The position numbers were made by a program, and so were the translations under genes. Positions 35,723 through 45,361 of a stretch of DNA of 62,645 nt are shown here, piece after piece. The notes beneath the pieces were generated by a model. The model was not told the origin of the DNA. It saw only the letters and a list, made by a program, of their open reading frames with translations, and ran no database searches. Within the stretch, counting starts at the first letter, position 1. The number at the start of each line of letters is the position of its first letter. The stretch is taken from positions 1 through 62,645 of the forward strand of contig CANJXY010000004.1 of assembly GCA_947478925.1 (NCBI GenBank), read 5' to 3'. This DNA comes from Hyphomonadaceae bacterium. GTDB taxonomy: Bacteria; Pseudomonadota; Alphaproteobacteria; Caulobacterales; Hyphomonadaceae.

Positions 35723-36298
35723 GATCGTCCACCACCTCACGACGGCTGTAGACGCCGCCTTCAGGTGGACGAACATAGGTTCTAGAGCTTTCAGGAGGTT
35801 TAACACCCCGAGCTTCCCTTTACCTTCGTTAACCGACAATTCGGCGTGGGCGCCCGCGCGCGCCCGGAAGTGACACTCCAACCAACACCCGTCGCGTTTT
35901 CTTCTTCTTGGTTTTGCGACGTCAGCCGCCCTAACGGGCCCTTTGTTACCGGGCAAGCCCGGAATGTTCTTGACTCACTCTCCGCAATTTGTGCGCCACG
36001 GGAGACCCCGCCGACCTGCCTCAACCAGCAGGCGAGCTGTTAACTTTCGGCGTTTACGAATTGCCCCTCTTTTCAACGTCGTCCGGCGAAGCCGCATCGT
36101 TGAGATAGGACCGAGCGGCCGCTGGGCAACACCCGGCCGGGAATCCTGCTGACGCCAATTTGAAACGAAAAATCAGGCAAACGCTGGGGAAACGCTCTCC
36201 TGTGGATAAGATTCCGTCAGCAGCTGATCAGCATTAGAGCCACTTTTCGGGCCTTATCAGCGCCGGGCGCGCCCCTTGCCCGCAAGCCGGCGCGACGA
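35723..36298. other. Intergenic stretch with small palindromes
   Basis: About 575 bases with no supported gene. It holds a perfect CCGGGC-AA-GCCCGG inverted repeat at 35949-35962 and GTTAAC sites near 35828 and 36041. It must contain the promoter of the wall hydrolase on the minus strand, but no clear -35/-10 pair could be fixed by eye. Confidence 0.45.
36260..36293 (-). terminator. Nested hairpin after the 162-residue secreted protein gene
   Basis: GCGCCGG and CCGGCGC form a 7-bp stem that encloses a second small hairpin (CTTGC-GG-GCAAG on the minus strand). It begins six bases beyond the stop of the minus-strand gene. No T-run is present. Confidence 0.5.
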
Positions 36299-36787
36299 TC
36301 AAAAGTAGTCGATGCCAAGCCAGAGGTGCCAATCGTGCGTGTCGCCGTCAATGTGCTCTTCCAGGTAGGCAGCCCACGTCACCTCGCTGGCGTCGTCGTC
36401 TTCCCGGAAGAATGATAGCCCTTCGAGACGTTGAAACTTGGGATCCTCGGCACTGGCGTCGAACGCATCGCGCTCCCATCCGTCGAGGCAACCACCCAGC
36501 GCTCCGACCTGCCGCCCATAGTCATCGCGGGCAGACGCAAGCGTGTCGTAGACCCAGACGCAGGCATAGGTCGACGAAAAATCGAGAGTTACCTGGCACT
36601 GGCTTGCCGCCTCGAGCGTGAAGCTCGCAGTATAGACGGTGTCGCTGACCTCCTCGCCGGCAATGGAATCAAAGTCCTCCGTCGCGGCTTCCATTAGGTC
36701 CTGAACCTGCTGGCAGCTGATCTGCGCATGCGCCAGGGGCGCAAGGACGAGCCCAGCTGTCAGTACAAGCATGCTCACGCGTTGCAT
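36299..36787 (-). CDS. Secreted protein of unknown function
   Basis: A 162-residue acidic protein with signal peptide ending in AHA-Q. Mature sequence has Cys in ISCQQVQ, SQCQVT, YACVWVY and GGCLDGW, which suggests two disulfides, and a Trp-rich C-terminus (HDWHLWLGIDYF). GGGGGTGG precedes the ATG at 36787. No family is recognised. It stands alone between the intergenic stretch and ppdK on the same strand. Confidence 0.72.
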   Translation of the reverse strand: MQRVSMLVLTAGLVLAPLAHAQISCQQVQDLMEAATEDFDSIAGEEVSDTVYTASFTLEAASQCQVTLDFSSTYACVWVYDTLASARDDYGRQVGALGGCLDGWERDAFDASAEDPKFQRLEGLSFFREDDDASEVTWAAYLEEHIDGDTHDWHLWLGIDYF

Positions 36788-36862
36788 GGCCACCCCCGGG
36801 ATCCCCACCCGGCATTGAAGGTGCGCCGATGCCGGGGCCGATTCAAGGCTCGTCGCGCAGCC

Positions 36863-39541
36863 CTACCGCTTCTTGGCCAGCGCGGCGTGAGCGGCGGCCA
36901 GTCGGGCTACCGGCACCCGGAAGGGCGAGGCCGAGACGTAATCCAGCCCACACTCCTCGAAAAAGAAGATCGATGCAGGATCGCCGCCATGCTCGCCGCA
37001 TACGCCCAGCTTGAGCCTCGGGCGCGCCGCCCGCCCGCGCTCGCACCCGATCCGCACCAACTCGCCCACGCCGTCGCGGTCGATGGAGACGAACGGATCC
37101 TTCTCGTAGATGCCCTTTTCCTCATAGACTTTGAGGAAGCGCGAGGCGTCATCACGGGAGATGCCCAGCGCAGTCTGCGTCAGGTCGTTGGTGCCAAACG
37201 AGAAGAACTCAGCTTCCTCAGCGATTTCCCCCGCCCGCAGGGCCGCACGCGGCAGTTCGATCATCGTGCCGACCAGATATTCCACCTGCGCCTTGCGCTC
37301 ATTGAACACGCGCTCTGCCGTCTGCACCACCACGGCGCGCATCAGTTCCAGCTCGCGCCGCGTGGCCACCAGCGGGATCATGATCTCAGGCACCGGCGCG
37401 TTGCCGGTCTCCTTCGCGACATCCAGCGCTGCTTCAAAGATCGCCCGCGCCTGCGTCTCGTAGATTTCTGGGAAGGTGACGCCGAGGCGGCAACCCCGGT
37501 GGCCGAGCATGGGGTTCGACTCGTGCAGCTCCGCCGCCCGCGCCTTCAGCGTTTCAATCGGAACTCCGGACTGTTTTGCGACCTGTTGCATCTCCTCTTC
37601 CTTGTGGGGAAGGAATTCATGCAGGGGAGGATCCAGAAGCCGGATCGTGACGGGCAGCCCCGCCATTATGTGAAAGATTGCCGCGAAGTCCGCCCGCTGC
37701 ATCGGCAGCAACTTCTCCAGCGCGCGCCGTCGCCCGCCCTCGCGCTCCGCCAGAATCATCTCACGCACCACCGCAATACGCTCGGCGTCGAAGAACATGT
37801 GTTCGGTCCGGCAGAGGCCAATGCCTTCGGCGCCGAACTTGCGCGCGGTCTCGGCATCGAGCGGCGTCTCGGCGTTCGCGCGCACCTTCATGCGGCGTAC
37901 CTTGTCGGCCCACACCATGAGCTCGCCGAAATCGCCTCCCAGCGCCGGCTCGACCATCTTCACCGACCCGACCAGAACCTCGCCCTTGGCGCCGTCGACC
38001 GTGATGATGTCGCCCTTCTTCAGCGTGCGCGAGCCAACCTTCACCGTTCCCTTGGCAGCATCGATCTGCAGCGTACCCGCGCCACACACGCACGGACGTC
38101 CCATGCCGCGCGCCACGACAGCTGCGTGAGACGTCATGCCCCCGCGCGCCGTCACGATGGCCTTGGCCGCGTGCATGCCCTGGATATCTTCCGGCGATGT
38201 CTCGATACGCACCAGGATCACTGGCTTGCCTGACCCCGCAATCGCGACTGCTTCCGCCGGATCAAACACGATCTGACCCACAGCAGCACCGGGTGAGGCA
38301 GGCAGGCCCTTCACGAATACATCTCGCACCGCGTCTTTCGCGATTGTCGGATGCAGCAACTGGTCCAGCTGCGCCGGATCAAGCCGCAGCACCGCTTCGG
38401 TCTCGGTGATCAGCTTCTCGCGGCACATGTCGACCGCCAGCTTCAACGCCGCCTGCGCCGTGCGCTTCCCGTTGCGGGTCTGCAGCATGTAAAGCGTGCC
38501 CTGCTCCACCGTGAACTCGATGTCCTGCATGTCGCGATAGTGCGTCTCCAGACGCTCGGCGACTGCGATCAACTGCGCATAAACCTCCGGCATTGCTTCT
38601 TCGAGCGACAGGTCTTCCGACTTCAGGTCGGCCTTGCGCGAGTTGGAGATCGGCGCTGGCGTACGGATGCCCGCCACCACATCCTCGCCCTGCGCATTGA
38701 CGAGATACTCGCCATAGAACCGCTTCTCGCCGGTCGACGGATCGCGCGTGAACGCTACGCCGGTGGCCGAGCTCTCGCCCATGTTGCCGAACACCATCGA
38801 CTGCACGTTGACCGCCGTGCCCCAGCTTTCCGGAATGTCGTTCAGGCGACGATAGGTGATCGCGCGATCGTTCATCCACGACGCAAACACCGCGCCGATG
38901 GCGCCCCATAGCTGGTCCTTCGGCTCCTGCGGAAACGCCCTGCCGATCTTCTTCTCGACAGCTTTCTTGTAGAGCGCGATCACCTCGATCCAGCTCTCGG
39001 CGCCGAGGTCCGTATCGAGATTGAAGTCACGGCTTTCTTTGTAGTCGTCGAGAATATGCTCGAATGTGTCATGGCTGATGTTCAAGACCACGTTGGAATA
39101 CATCTGGATGAAGCGGCGATAGCTGTCATAGGCAAAGCGCCGATCGCCCGAGAGCTTGGCGAGGCCTTCAGCCGTCTGGTCATTGAGGCCGAGGTTCAGC
39201 ACCGTATCCATCATTCCCGGCATGGACGCGCGCGAGCCAGAGCGCACTGACACCAGCAGCGGATTACGCACATCGCCGAACTTCTTGTCCGTGCGCCCCT
39301 CGAGCGCACGCAGCGCATCGCTGACCTGCGCATCGAGATCGGTGGGGTACTGTCGCTTGTTCCTGTAGAAGACCGTGCAGACCTCGGTCGTGATCGTGAA
39401 GCCCGGCGGCACCGGCAGGCCCAGCTTCGACATCTCGGCGAGGTTCGCGCCCTTGCCGCCCAGCAGGTTCTTCATCGACGCATCGCCATCCGACGCGCCG
39501 CCGCCGAAATCATAGACCCACTTGGTGGCGAGTTGGCTCAT
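36863..39541 (-). CDS. ppdK: Pyruvate, phosphate dikinase
   Basis: PPDK interconverts pyruvate, ATP and phosphate with phosphoenolpyruvate, AMP and pyrophosphate. The 892-residue protein has the N-terminal ATP-grasp domain (MKNLLGGKGANLAEMSKLGL near 23), the swivelling domain with catalytic His472 in GGMTSHAAVVARG, and a PEP/pyruvate TIM-barrel ending with GVCGEHGGDP (Cys near 847). The TxH pattern with threonine near the His is that of dikinases regulated by phosphorylation in plants; no regulator gene is seen here. An in-frame TTG lies 15 bases upstream of the chosen ATG. It follows glyS on the same strand, separated by the repeat element. Confidence 0.96.
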   Translation of the reverse strand: MSQLATKWVYDFGGGASDGDASMKNLLGGKGANLAEMSKLGLPVPPGFTITTEVCTVFYRNKRQYPTDLDAQVSDALRALEGRTDKKFGDVRNPLLVSVRSGSRASMPGMMDTVLNLGLNDQTAEGLAKLSGDRRFAYDSYRRFIQMYSNVVLNISHDTFEHILDDYKESRDFNLDTDLGAESWIEVIALYKKAVEKKIGRAFPQEPKDQLWGAIGAVFASWMNDRAITYRRLNDIPESWGTAVNVQSMVFGNMGESSATGVAFTRDPSTGEKRFYGEYLVNAQGEDVVAGIRTPAPISNSRKADLKSEDLSLEEAMPEVYAQLIAVAERLETHYRDMQDIEFTVEQGTLYMLQTRNGKRTAQAALKLAVDMCREKLITETEAVLRLDPAQLDQLLHPTIAKDAVRDVFVKGLPASPGAAVGQIVFDPAEAVAIAGSGKPVILVRIETSPEDIQGMHAAKAIVTARGGMTSHAAVVARGMGRPCVCGAGTLQIDAAKGTVKVGSRTLKKGDIITVDGAKGEVLVGSVKMVEPALGGDFGELMVWADKVRRMKVRANAETPLDAETARKFGAEGIGLCRTEHMFFDAERIAVVREMILAEREGGRRRALEKLLPMQRADFAAIFHIMAGLPVTIRLLDPPLHEFLPHKEEEMQQVAKQSGVPIETLKARAAELHESNPMLGHRGCRLGVTFPEIYETQARAIFEAALDVAKETGNAPVPEIMIPLVATRRELELMRAVVVQTAERVFNERKAQVEYLVGTMIELPRAALRAGEIAEEAEFFSFGTNDLTQTALGISRDDASRFLKVYEEKGIYEKDPFVSIDRDGVGELVRIGCERGRAARPRLKLGVCGEHGGDPASIFFFEECGLDYVSASPFRVPVARLAAAHAALAKKR

Positions 39542-39567
39542 CGTTTTGGCCTTCAATCTTCATCACT

Positions 39568-39684
39568 GTCATTCCGGACATGCCGCAGGCGCGAGCCGGA
39601 AGCCAGGAACTGCAACCACCAACCGCGCCCGAAGCTCCTGGGTTCCGGGTCTCACGGCGCTTTCGCACCTCCGCCCGGAATGAC
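39568..39684. repeat. 117-bp interspersed palindromic element
   Basis: The ends GTCATTCCGG (39568-39577) and CCGGAATGAC (39675-39684) are exact inverted repeats. Inside, GAGCCGGAAGCCAGGA (39593-39608) nearly pairs with TCCTGGGTTCCGGGTCTC (39636-39653). It fills the gap between glyS and ppdK. A degenerate relative is at 21047-21152. Its form is like the non-coding palindromic repeats scattered through many alphaproteobacterial genomes. Confidence 0.75.
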
Positions 39685-39706
39685 GGGCAAAGGAGCGGTT
39701 TAACTG

Positions 39707-41887
39707 CTAGCCCTCGATCTTGCTGAAATCCGCGACGCGCCCGAGTGCATCACGGATCTGCGAAAGTATCTTCAGCCGGTTCACGCGCACGTCCGCGACG
39801 TCCGCATTGACCGTCACCTTGTCGAAGAACGCATCGACTGGCCCACGAAGCTTCGACAGCGCCCGCATGGCGCCCGCGAAATCTTCCTTGTCCAGAGCTG
39901 ATGTAGCGTCCGGCGCCGCCTTGGCGAGTGCGGAAACAAGGGAATCCACTTCCGGCGGATCGCCCGCCATCGCCGCGCCGGCGCCGGAGTAGGACGTACC
40001 GTCCTTCTTTTCTTCAATCGCCAGAATGTTTGCCGCGCGCTTGTAGCCTGCAAGCAGGTTCTTGCCGTCCTCGGTCGCGAGAAATTCGCCGAGCGCCTCG
40101 ACACGCTTCACGATGAGGACGAGGTCGTCCTCGCCAAGGGCGAATACAGCATCGATCAGATCGTGGCGCGCGCCCTGCTCGCGGAGGTGAACCTTGAGGC
40201 GGTCGGCGAAGAAGGCGAGAAGGTCGGTGCTGTGCGTCGAGAAGGCACGACTGGCGCCTGATTGACGATCAATCGCAATGGCAACCGACGCGCCGCCTTT
40301 GTGGCTGACGCGCGTTTCGCGTCCTTGATCATCAACCCCAATCGGAGTGGCTTGCTGATGGCGCAGGGTATTTTCCTGCCGAGTCGCGACATCGAGCAAC
40401 TTCAACCGCAGCACATTGCTGAGTACAATGCGAATAAAGCCCAAGGCGGCTCTTCGCAAAGCGAAGGGATCCTTTGAACCCGTAGGCTTCTCGTCGTAGA
40501 TCCAGAACCCGACCAGCGTATCCAGTTTGTCCGCCAGCGCCACCGCAACGCTCACCGGATCGGACGGCACATTGTCGCCCGGTCCCTTCGGCTTGTAGTG
40601 GTCGCGGACCGCGTCCGCGATCGCCTGCGGCTCGCCCTGCAGTGTCGCATAGTAGCGCCCCATCACACCTTCGAGTTCCGCGAACTCGCCGACCATGTCC
40701 GAAACGAGATCGCACTTTGCCAGCATCGCGGCGCGCTCGGCCTGCGCCGGATCGGCGCCAACCTTCTGCGCCAGCTCCTTCGCCAGCGCCATCACGCGTT
40801 CGGCCTTGTCCTTCACCGAGCCCAGCTTCTCGTGGAACACGATGTTCCCCAGCTTCTCGAAGCGATCCTCGAGTTTGATCTTCCGGTCATTGTCCCAGAA
40901 GAACCGAGCGTCATTCAGGCGCGCCGACAGAACCCGCGAATTGCCCTCGGCGATCTTCTTGCCGCCGTCCGCCGCATCGAGGTTCGCCACCACGATGAAC
41001 TTCGGCGCGAGGCCGCCATCCTTCTTCACCGGATCGCGCACCGCAAAATACTTCTGGTGCGTACGCATCGACAACTTGATCACTTCCGGCGGCAGGTCGA
41101 GGAACGACTTGTCCATGTCGCCCATGATGACGACCGGATACTCCGCCAGCCCGGCGACCTCTTCCAGCAACCCTATATCATCCACCAGTTCGAGGTTCTG
41201 CGCCGCGCACAGCTGCTTCGCATCGGTAAGGATCGCCTCTTTCCGTTCCTCTCGATCGAGGATCACGCGGCCCTTGTTCTTCAGCGCGTCGGCGTAGTCG
41301 TCGAACCGGCGTACCTTGTATGGCCCGCGCCCCATCACACGATGGCCCTCGGTATAGGCGTCCGACTTGATGCCCTCGATCTCGAACGGCACGACCTCGC
41401 CATCGAACGTGCACAGGATGCGGCTGATCGGGCGCACCCAGCGCAAATCGCCTGCCCCCCAGCGCATCGACTTAGGCCAGTGGAAGCTCCGGATGATCTG
41501 CGGCACGAGGGCGGCGATCACGTCCGATGTTTGCTTGCCCGGCTTGCGGACGTGCGCCACGTAAACGACGCCCTTCTTGGGCACCTCGTGCAGATGGGCC
41601 TGCGACAGCGAGGCAAGCCCCGCTTTGCGCAAAAAGCCGTCGATGGCGGGCTGGGGCGCGCCCTCCTTCGGACCAATCACGTCCTCGACCACGTCGGCCG
41701 ACTTCACCGGCAGGCCTTCGACCACCGCGACAAGCCGGCGCGGGCCCGAAAACCCCTTTATTCCTTCGGGAATGAGGCCCGCCGCCGTCAACCCGTCCAT
41801 CAGCGCTTTTACGAGATCCGCCTCGGCCTTCGCCTGCATGCGGGCCGGAATTTCCTCGGACAGGATCTCAAGCAGAAGCTGGGGCAT
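39707..41887 (-). CDS. glyS: Glycine--tRNA ligase, beta subunit
   Basis: The beta chain of the bacterial alpha2beta2 glycyl-tRNA synthetase, needed for tRNA recognition. At 726 residues it is the usual size. Start at ATG 41887 gives [18 protein letters not shown], the typical N-terminus. Further landmarks are [13 protein letters not shown] near 46, [16 protein letters not shown] near 326, and the C-terminal KRAANIL and [23 protein letters not shown] regions. The catalytic alpha subunit gene is about 8 kb away at 49862-50758 on the same strand; in many genomes the two are adjacent or separated by only one or two genes. Confidence 0.96.
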   Translation of the reverse strand: MPQLLLEILSEEIPARMQAKAEADLVKALMDGLTAAGLIPEGIKGFSGPRRLVAVVEGLPVKSADVVEDVIGPKEGAPQPAIDGFLRKAGLASLSQAHLHEVPKKGVVYVAHVRKPGKQTSDVIAALVPQIIRSFHWPKSMRWGAGDLRWVRPISRILCTFDGEVVPFEIEGIKSDAYTEGHRVMGRGPYKVRRFDDYADALKNKGRVILDREERKEAILTDAKQLCAAQNLELVDDIGLLEEVAGLAEYPVVIMGDMDKSFLDLPPEVIKLSMRTHQKYFAVRDPVKKDGGLAPKFIVVANLDAADGGKKIAEGNSRVLSARLNDARFFWDNDRKIKLEDRFEKLGNIVFHEKLGSVKDKAERVMALAKELAQKVGADPAQAERAAMLAKCDLVSDMVGEFAELEGVMGRYYATLQGEPQAIADAVRDHYKPKGPGDNVPSDPVSVAVALADKLDTLVGFWIYDEKPTGSKDPFALRRAALGFIRIVLSNVLRLKLLDVATRQENTLRHQQATPIGVDDQGRETRVSHKGGASVAIAIDRQSGASRAFSTHSTDLLAFFADRLKVHLREQGARHDLIDAVFALGEDDLVLIVKRVEALGEFLATEDGKNLLAGYKRAANILAIEEKKDGTSYSGAGAAMAGDPPEVDSLVSALAKAAPDATSALDKEDFAGAMRALSKLRGPVDAFFDKVTVNADVADVRVNRLKILSQIRDALGRVADFSKIEG

Positions 41888-42028
41888 GGGCCTTCTTCGC
41901 AAGCGCGGAAACCGGTGCGTGAGTGCAGCGGAACGGTGGCAAAGGCAAGGGTTTTGGCTTGAGCTTGCCGGGGACGTCCGGCCGCCCCGCACCTCGCCTT
42001 AGACCCCGCGCCGCGCTACCGTGTTCCC

Positions 42029-42679
42029 ATGAACCACACCTTCGATTTCTATTTCTCCTTCCGCAGCCCATACTCGTACCTCGCCATACCGATGATCGAG
42101 CAGCTGCAGGCAAGATACGACGCCACCGCAAGCATGCGCATCGTACGGCCCATTGCTGTACGCATTCCGGGCTTCTTCCAGAAGGTGAATCCCCTCTGGC
42201 CGCCCTACCTGATGCGGGACACCCGGCGGATCGCCGAGATCAACGGCATCCCCTACCGCTGGCCGCGACCAGATCCCATCGTGCAGGACCGCGAAACCCG
42301 CGATGTCGCCAAGGACCAACCCTACATAATGCGTGTTAGCCGCCTCGGCGCGCTGGCGACCGAACGCGGCAAGGGCTTCGACTTCATCCGCAAGGCCAGC
42401 CATGTGATGTGGTCCGGCGAAACAGAAGGCTGGCATGAAGGCGACAAGCTCGCCGCCTGCGCCGATGCGTGCGGCCTCGATGGAGCAGTCCTCGAACGCG
42501 ACGCTGCCGCTGAAGCCCCCCGCCTCGACGCCATGATCGAAGCTAACGAAAATGCCGCAACCGCAGCTGGTCACTGGGGCGTCCCGCTTTTCGTGTTCGA
42601 AGGAGAACCCTTCTTCGGGCAGGACCGCATCGACCATCTGGTCTGGCGCATGAAACAGCGCGGACTAAAGGAGCGCTAG
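42029..42679 (+). CDS. DsbA-family 2-hydroxychromene-2-carboxylate isomerase-like protein
   Basis: A 216-residue thioredoxin-fold protein of the kappa-GST/HCCA isomerase group. The N-terminus is FDFYFSFRSPYSYLAI at 5-20, where a Ser-Pro replaces the CxxC of disulfide oxidoreductases, so it is not a disulfide enzyme. The C-terminal WGVPLFVFEGEPFFGQDRID is diagnostic. It probably acts with glutathione in isomerisation of an aromatic breakdown product or a related conjugation. It is divergent from glyS and convergent with the ABM-like gene, 1 bp between stops. Confidence 0.85.
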   Translation: MNHTFDFYFSFRSPYSYLAIPMIEQLQARYDATASMRIVRPIAVRIPGFFQKVNPLWPPYLMRDTRRIAEINGIPYRWPRPDPIVQDRETRDVAKDQPYIMRVSRLGALATERGKGFDFIRKASHVMWSGETEGWHEGDKLAACADACGLDGAVLERDAAAEAPRLDAMIEANENAATAAGHWGVPLFVFEGEPFFGQDRIDHLVWRMKQRGLKER

Positions 42680-42680
42680 G

Positions 42681-43052
42681 CTACTCTGCCCGCTTGTCCA
42701 CATCGGGCTGCACGATCGGTGCGAGCTGGATGTGCACCGGTTCAAACGCGGCAAACAGGTCGGCTGTCTCCGCCAGCGTATTCAAAGGTGCATAATCGCA
42801 GCAGGCCGCAAACCGCGCCCACATTGCCTGCACGCGCGGATTACCGTGCGCTTCTTCCATTGCAGCGGGTGACGCCCACTCGAACATCTCGATCAGCGTC
42901 CCGTCTTTCGCGCGCATGACAACCGGCAGCCTGTCCGCCGCGAGGCCTTCAGATCGCAACAGCTGCACATGATCGCGCAGCTCTGACAACAATACCTCGT
43001 CCTTCCCCGGCTTCGGCCGGTAAGCGACAATGACGAGGCGCGTAATGCTCAT
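42681..43052 (-). CDS. Antibiotic-biosynthesis-monooxygenase-like (ABM fold) protein
   Basis: A 123-residue protein with a likely ferredoxin-like fold: TRLVIVAYRPKPGKDEVLLSELRDHV, then TLIEMFEWASPAAMEEAHGNPRVQAMWARF. That pattern is typical of ABM/EthD-like dimeric barrels, which include oxygenases and heme-degrading enzymes, but no catalytic residues stand out. Its start overlaps the stop of the DUF2314 gene by 4 bp (ATGA). It is the last gene of a three-gene overlapping set. Confidence 0.65.
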   Translation of the reverse strand: MSITRLVIVAYRPKPGKDEVLLSELRDHVQLLRSEGLAADRLPVVMRAKDGTLIEMFEWASPAAMEEAHGNPRVQAMWARFAACCDYAPLNTLAETADLFAAFEPVHIQLAPIVQPDVDKRAE

Positions 43053-43531
43053 CGCTCGTCGCCCTCCGGCTTGTCAGACAGCAATGGCCGCATCCATTCG
43101 GCCTGCGTCGAATCCATGCGCGGCAGCATCACGCGTGTCGTGTAATGCCCGAGCAGCCTGTCACCGCGCAGGAAAGCCCAGTCAACCACCTGGTCATTCT
43201 GGAACTCGACAATCGCGCCCTTCTTCAAATCGCCGAGATAGCGCGGCAGCACGGCAAGCTCGCCGACGATCTTGTCCGGGGCCCTTGCGACATTTTCCAC
43301 CCAAGCCTCCTCGCTGCCAGCCTGCCCGTCACGACGCGGCAGCGCAGCCTTCAGGGAGAAATCGTATTCATCCGGCGCGGGTTCCGCGAAGTGTTCCCAG
43401 AACAGCGTGAGGCTGGCTTTGGCCTTGTCTTTCGCCGCTACAAGATCATGCGCGTACTGAGCGTCCGGATCGTCCGCCGCGGCCGAACACGCGGCCAGCA
43501 CCAGCATCAATGCGGCGGCCAGCTTCCTCAT
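43049..43531 (-). CDS. DUF2314 lipoprotein
   Basis: A 160-residue lipoprotein with lipobox LAAC at Cys15. The mature part fits DUF2314 (YegJ-like): LTLFWEHFAEPAPDEYDFSL, then SEEAWVENVARAPDKIVGEL and KKGAIVEFQNDQVVDWAFLR and a terminal GHYTTRVML. The family is uncharacterised. Start and stop codons overlap both neighbours by 4 bp, so it is translated in a chain with the glutaminyl cyclase upstream and the ABM-like gene downstream. Confidence 0.8.
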   Translation of the reverse strand: MRKLAAALMLVLAACSAAADDPDAQYAHDLVAAKDKAKASLTLFWEHFAEPAPDEYDFSLKAALPRRDGQAGSEEAWVENVARAPDKIVGELAVLPRYLGDLKKGAIVEFQNDQVVDWAFLRGDRLLGHYTTRVMLPRMDSTQAEWMRPLLSDKPEGDER

Positions 43532-44328
43532 TGAGGCTTGGCGGCGGCCGGGTCCTTGATCTTGATCTCGAACAGTTTCGGCCAGTACTTGCCGGTCACA
43601 TAGATCTTGTCGGCCGCCTTGTCGTACGCGATACCGTTCAACACGTCGGCTTTGCGCCGGTCTTCCGCGGCCAGAATGCCGCCCAGATAGACCACGCCCG
43701 TCACACTCCCCGTCGCCGGATCAATGCGCACGATACGATCTGTCTGGAATATGTTGGCCCAGATCTCGCCCTTGATGAATTCAAGCTCGTTGATCTGATC
43801 GATCGGCCGGCCATTCATCTTCACATCGATACGGCCAGTCTCCTGCAGCGTCATCGGATCCAGCTTTCGGATCTGGCTTGTGCCATCGCTCATGTAGATC
43901 TGCTTGTCGTCGCGCGTCAGGCTCCAACCCTCGCCGCCATACGTCCACTCACCCTTGGGAGCCAACGTCGCGCGGTCGAGGATGAAACCCTTCTGCCCGC
44001 GCCAGGTCAGCGTGACGATACGGTCATCCCAGATCACCATGCCTTCGCCGAAATATTGCTTATCAACGTCGTACTGCTGCTGAACCGCGCCAGTCTTCAG
44101 GTCCACCTTGCGCACCCATGACGTGCCTTCCATGCCGGTGCTCTCATAGAGCTGCCCGTCCTGGATCAGCAGGCCCTCGGTGAACGCCCGTACATCGTGC
44201 GGATAGCTGGCCACGACCTCATAGGTGTAGGCCGGCGTCACGGGCACGGCAGGCGTATCCACCGCTGGCGGACCGCCCGGCGTGCATGAAAAGGTTGCAA
44301 GGAAAGCTGTGGCGACAAGGATTCTCAT
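43528..44328 (-). CDS. Glutaminyl-peptide cyclotransferase (plant/bacterial type), exported
   Basis: A 266-residue beta-propeller glutamine cyclotransferase (PF05096), which turns N-terminal glutamine of peptides into pyroglutamate. The signal ends at a Cys (ATFSC at residue 15), so it is likely a lipoprotein. Family features are RAFTEGLLIQDGQLYESTGM near 47, YFGEGMVIWDDRIVTLTW near 91, GEGWSLTRDDKQIYMSDGT near 131 and INELEFIKGEIWAN near 173. The end LNGIAYDKAADKIYVTGKYW is also typical. It is first of a three-gene overlapping set. Confidence 0.9.
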   Translation of the reverse strand: MRILVATAFLATFSCTPGGPPAVDTPAVPVTPAYTYEVVASYPHDVRAFTEGLLIQDGQLYESTGMEGTSWVRKVDLKTGAVQQQYDVDKQYFGEGMVIWDDRIVTLTWRGQKGFILDRATLAPKGEWTYGGEGWSLTRDDKQIYMSDGTSQIRKLDPMTLQETGRIDVKMNGRPIDQINELEFIKGEIWANIFQTDRIVRIDPATGSVTGVVYLGGILAAEDRRKADVLNGIAYDKAADKIYVTGKYWPKLFEIKIKDPAAAKPQ

Positions 44329-44395
44329 GGCCCGCTTTTAGCGCGCCCGGAAACCCAACGCCAGCAGCCCCTGCACGCCTCTTAACAGCCCGGAT

Positions 44396-45181
44396 CTATT
44401 GGCCCGGACGCGGACCAGACGGCGCGTGCGCGGGGAGAGCCGGGGGCGAGCCTATCAGGCCATCCGGACGCGCCTTGGCGAGCATCCGCTTGTAGGCCGG
44501 ACGCTCTTCGATTCTCGCCTTCCAGGCGTTGATGTTCGAGAACTTCGTCTTATCGACAATGTTGAGGTTCATCGCGAAATTGAGCGGGAACACCATCATG
44601 ATGTCAGCGGCGGAGAACTGAGATCCGCCAAAATAAGGGTGCTTGGCGAGATAGTCTTCCGCGAATTGGACTTCGGCTTCGGAGTCCACCAGACGCGAGC
44701 GCTCCGTCGGCGGCTTGATCATCCACACGCGGTAATCTGCGATGACGCGTGAAGCCAGCGAGCCTTCCGCGTGGTGCATCCAGATCAGGTGGTTGGCGTA
44801 GTCCGCGCTCGCGAGCGGTGGCGTCAGTTTACCTGGGGCATAGCGATTGACGATCGTCTCGATAATCGCGCCGGACTCCGTCATCACCTGGTCGCCGATC
44901 GTCACCGTCGGCGCGACCGGCATGCCCGGGTTTACCTTGCGGATCTCGGCCATCGATCCCGCAAGGTCACCGCGCTTGTACACCAGCGTGTAGGGCAGGT
45001 TCAGCTCTTCCATCAGCCATACGATCCGCTCGGACCGGCGACCTTCAAGGTGGTAGATCGTGATCGGCGGCATCGCCAGCGTCGCCTGCGGCGCAACCAT
45101 CGTCGTCTCGGTCGTGCTGACGGCGACACACCCGCCGGCCAGTGCGGCCAGCATCACGCCAGCGGCTAGAAGCATTTTCAT
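44396..45181 (-). CDS. Glutathione S-transferase with a lipoprotein-type signal
   Basis: A 261-residue protein. Residues 45-250 are a complete GST: the thioredoxin-like domain ITIYHLEGRRSERIVWLMEE and APTVTIGDQVMTESGAIIET, then an alpha-helical domain ending FSNINAWKARIEERPAYKRML. Unusually, residues 1-18 form an export signal with Cys18 in LAGGC, followed by a Thr/Ser-rich linker. The ATG at 45181 has GGGGAG upstream and begins exactly at the signal. GSTs are normally cytosolic, so a periplasmic one would need exported glutathione or another thiol. The catalytic Ser/Tyr position is not certain. Confidence 0.82.
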   Translation of the reverse strand: MKMLLAAGVMLAALAGGCVAVSTTETTMVAPQATLAMPPITIYHLEGRRSERIVWLMEELNLPYTLVYKRGDLAGSMAEIRKVNPGMPVAPTVTIGDQVMTESGAIIETIVNRYAPGKLTPPLASADYANHLIWMHHAEGSLASRVIADYRVWMIKPPTERSRLVDSEAEVQFAEDYLAKHPYFGGSQFSAADIMMVFPLNFAMNLNIVDKTKFSNINAWKARIEERPAYKRMLAKARPDGLIGSPPALPAHAPSGPRPGQ

Positions 45182-45361
45182 GGACTTAACTCCCCGTGAC
45201 TGCAGGCTCAGAATCACGGCCGCAGCGTTTTTACTGTCCGGAGTCTAGCTACACGCCGCCGCCGGCTCCGGATAGCTGCCGTACAGACATCTTGCCGCGA
45301 GCGTCGCGATGGCGTCCCCTGCAGGTAACATTGAGTACAAAACATTCAGGGAGCAAGACGC

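Noticed and set aside
36728-38233. A 501-codon plus-strand frame
   Set aside because: Antisense to ppdK, Arg/His-rich, no signal or domain; a common artefact in GC-rich DNA.
40598-41962. A 454-codon plus-strand frame
   Set aside because: Antisense to glyS, whose motifs are clear; composition is unnatural.
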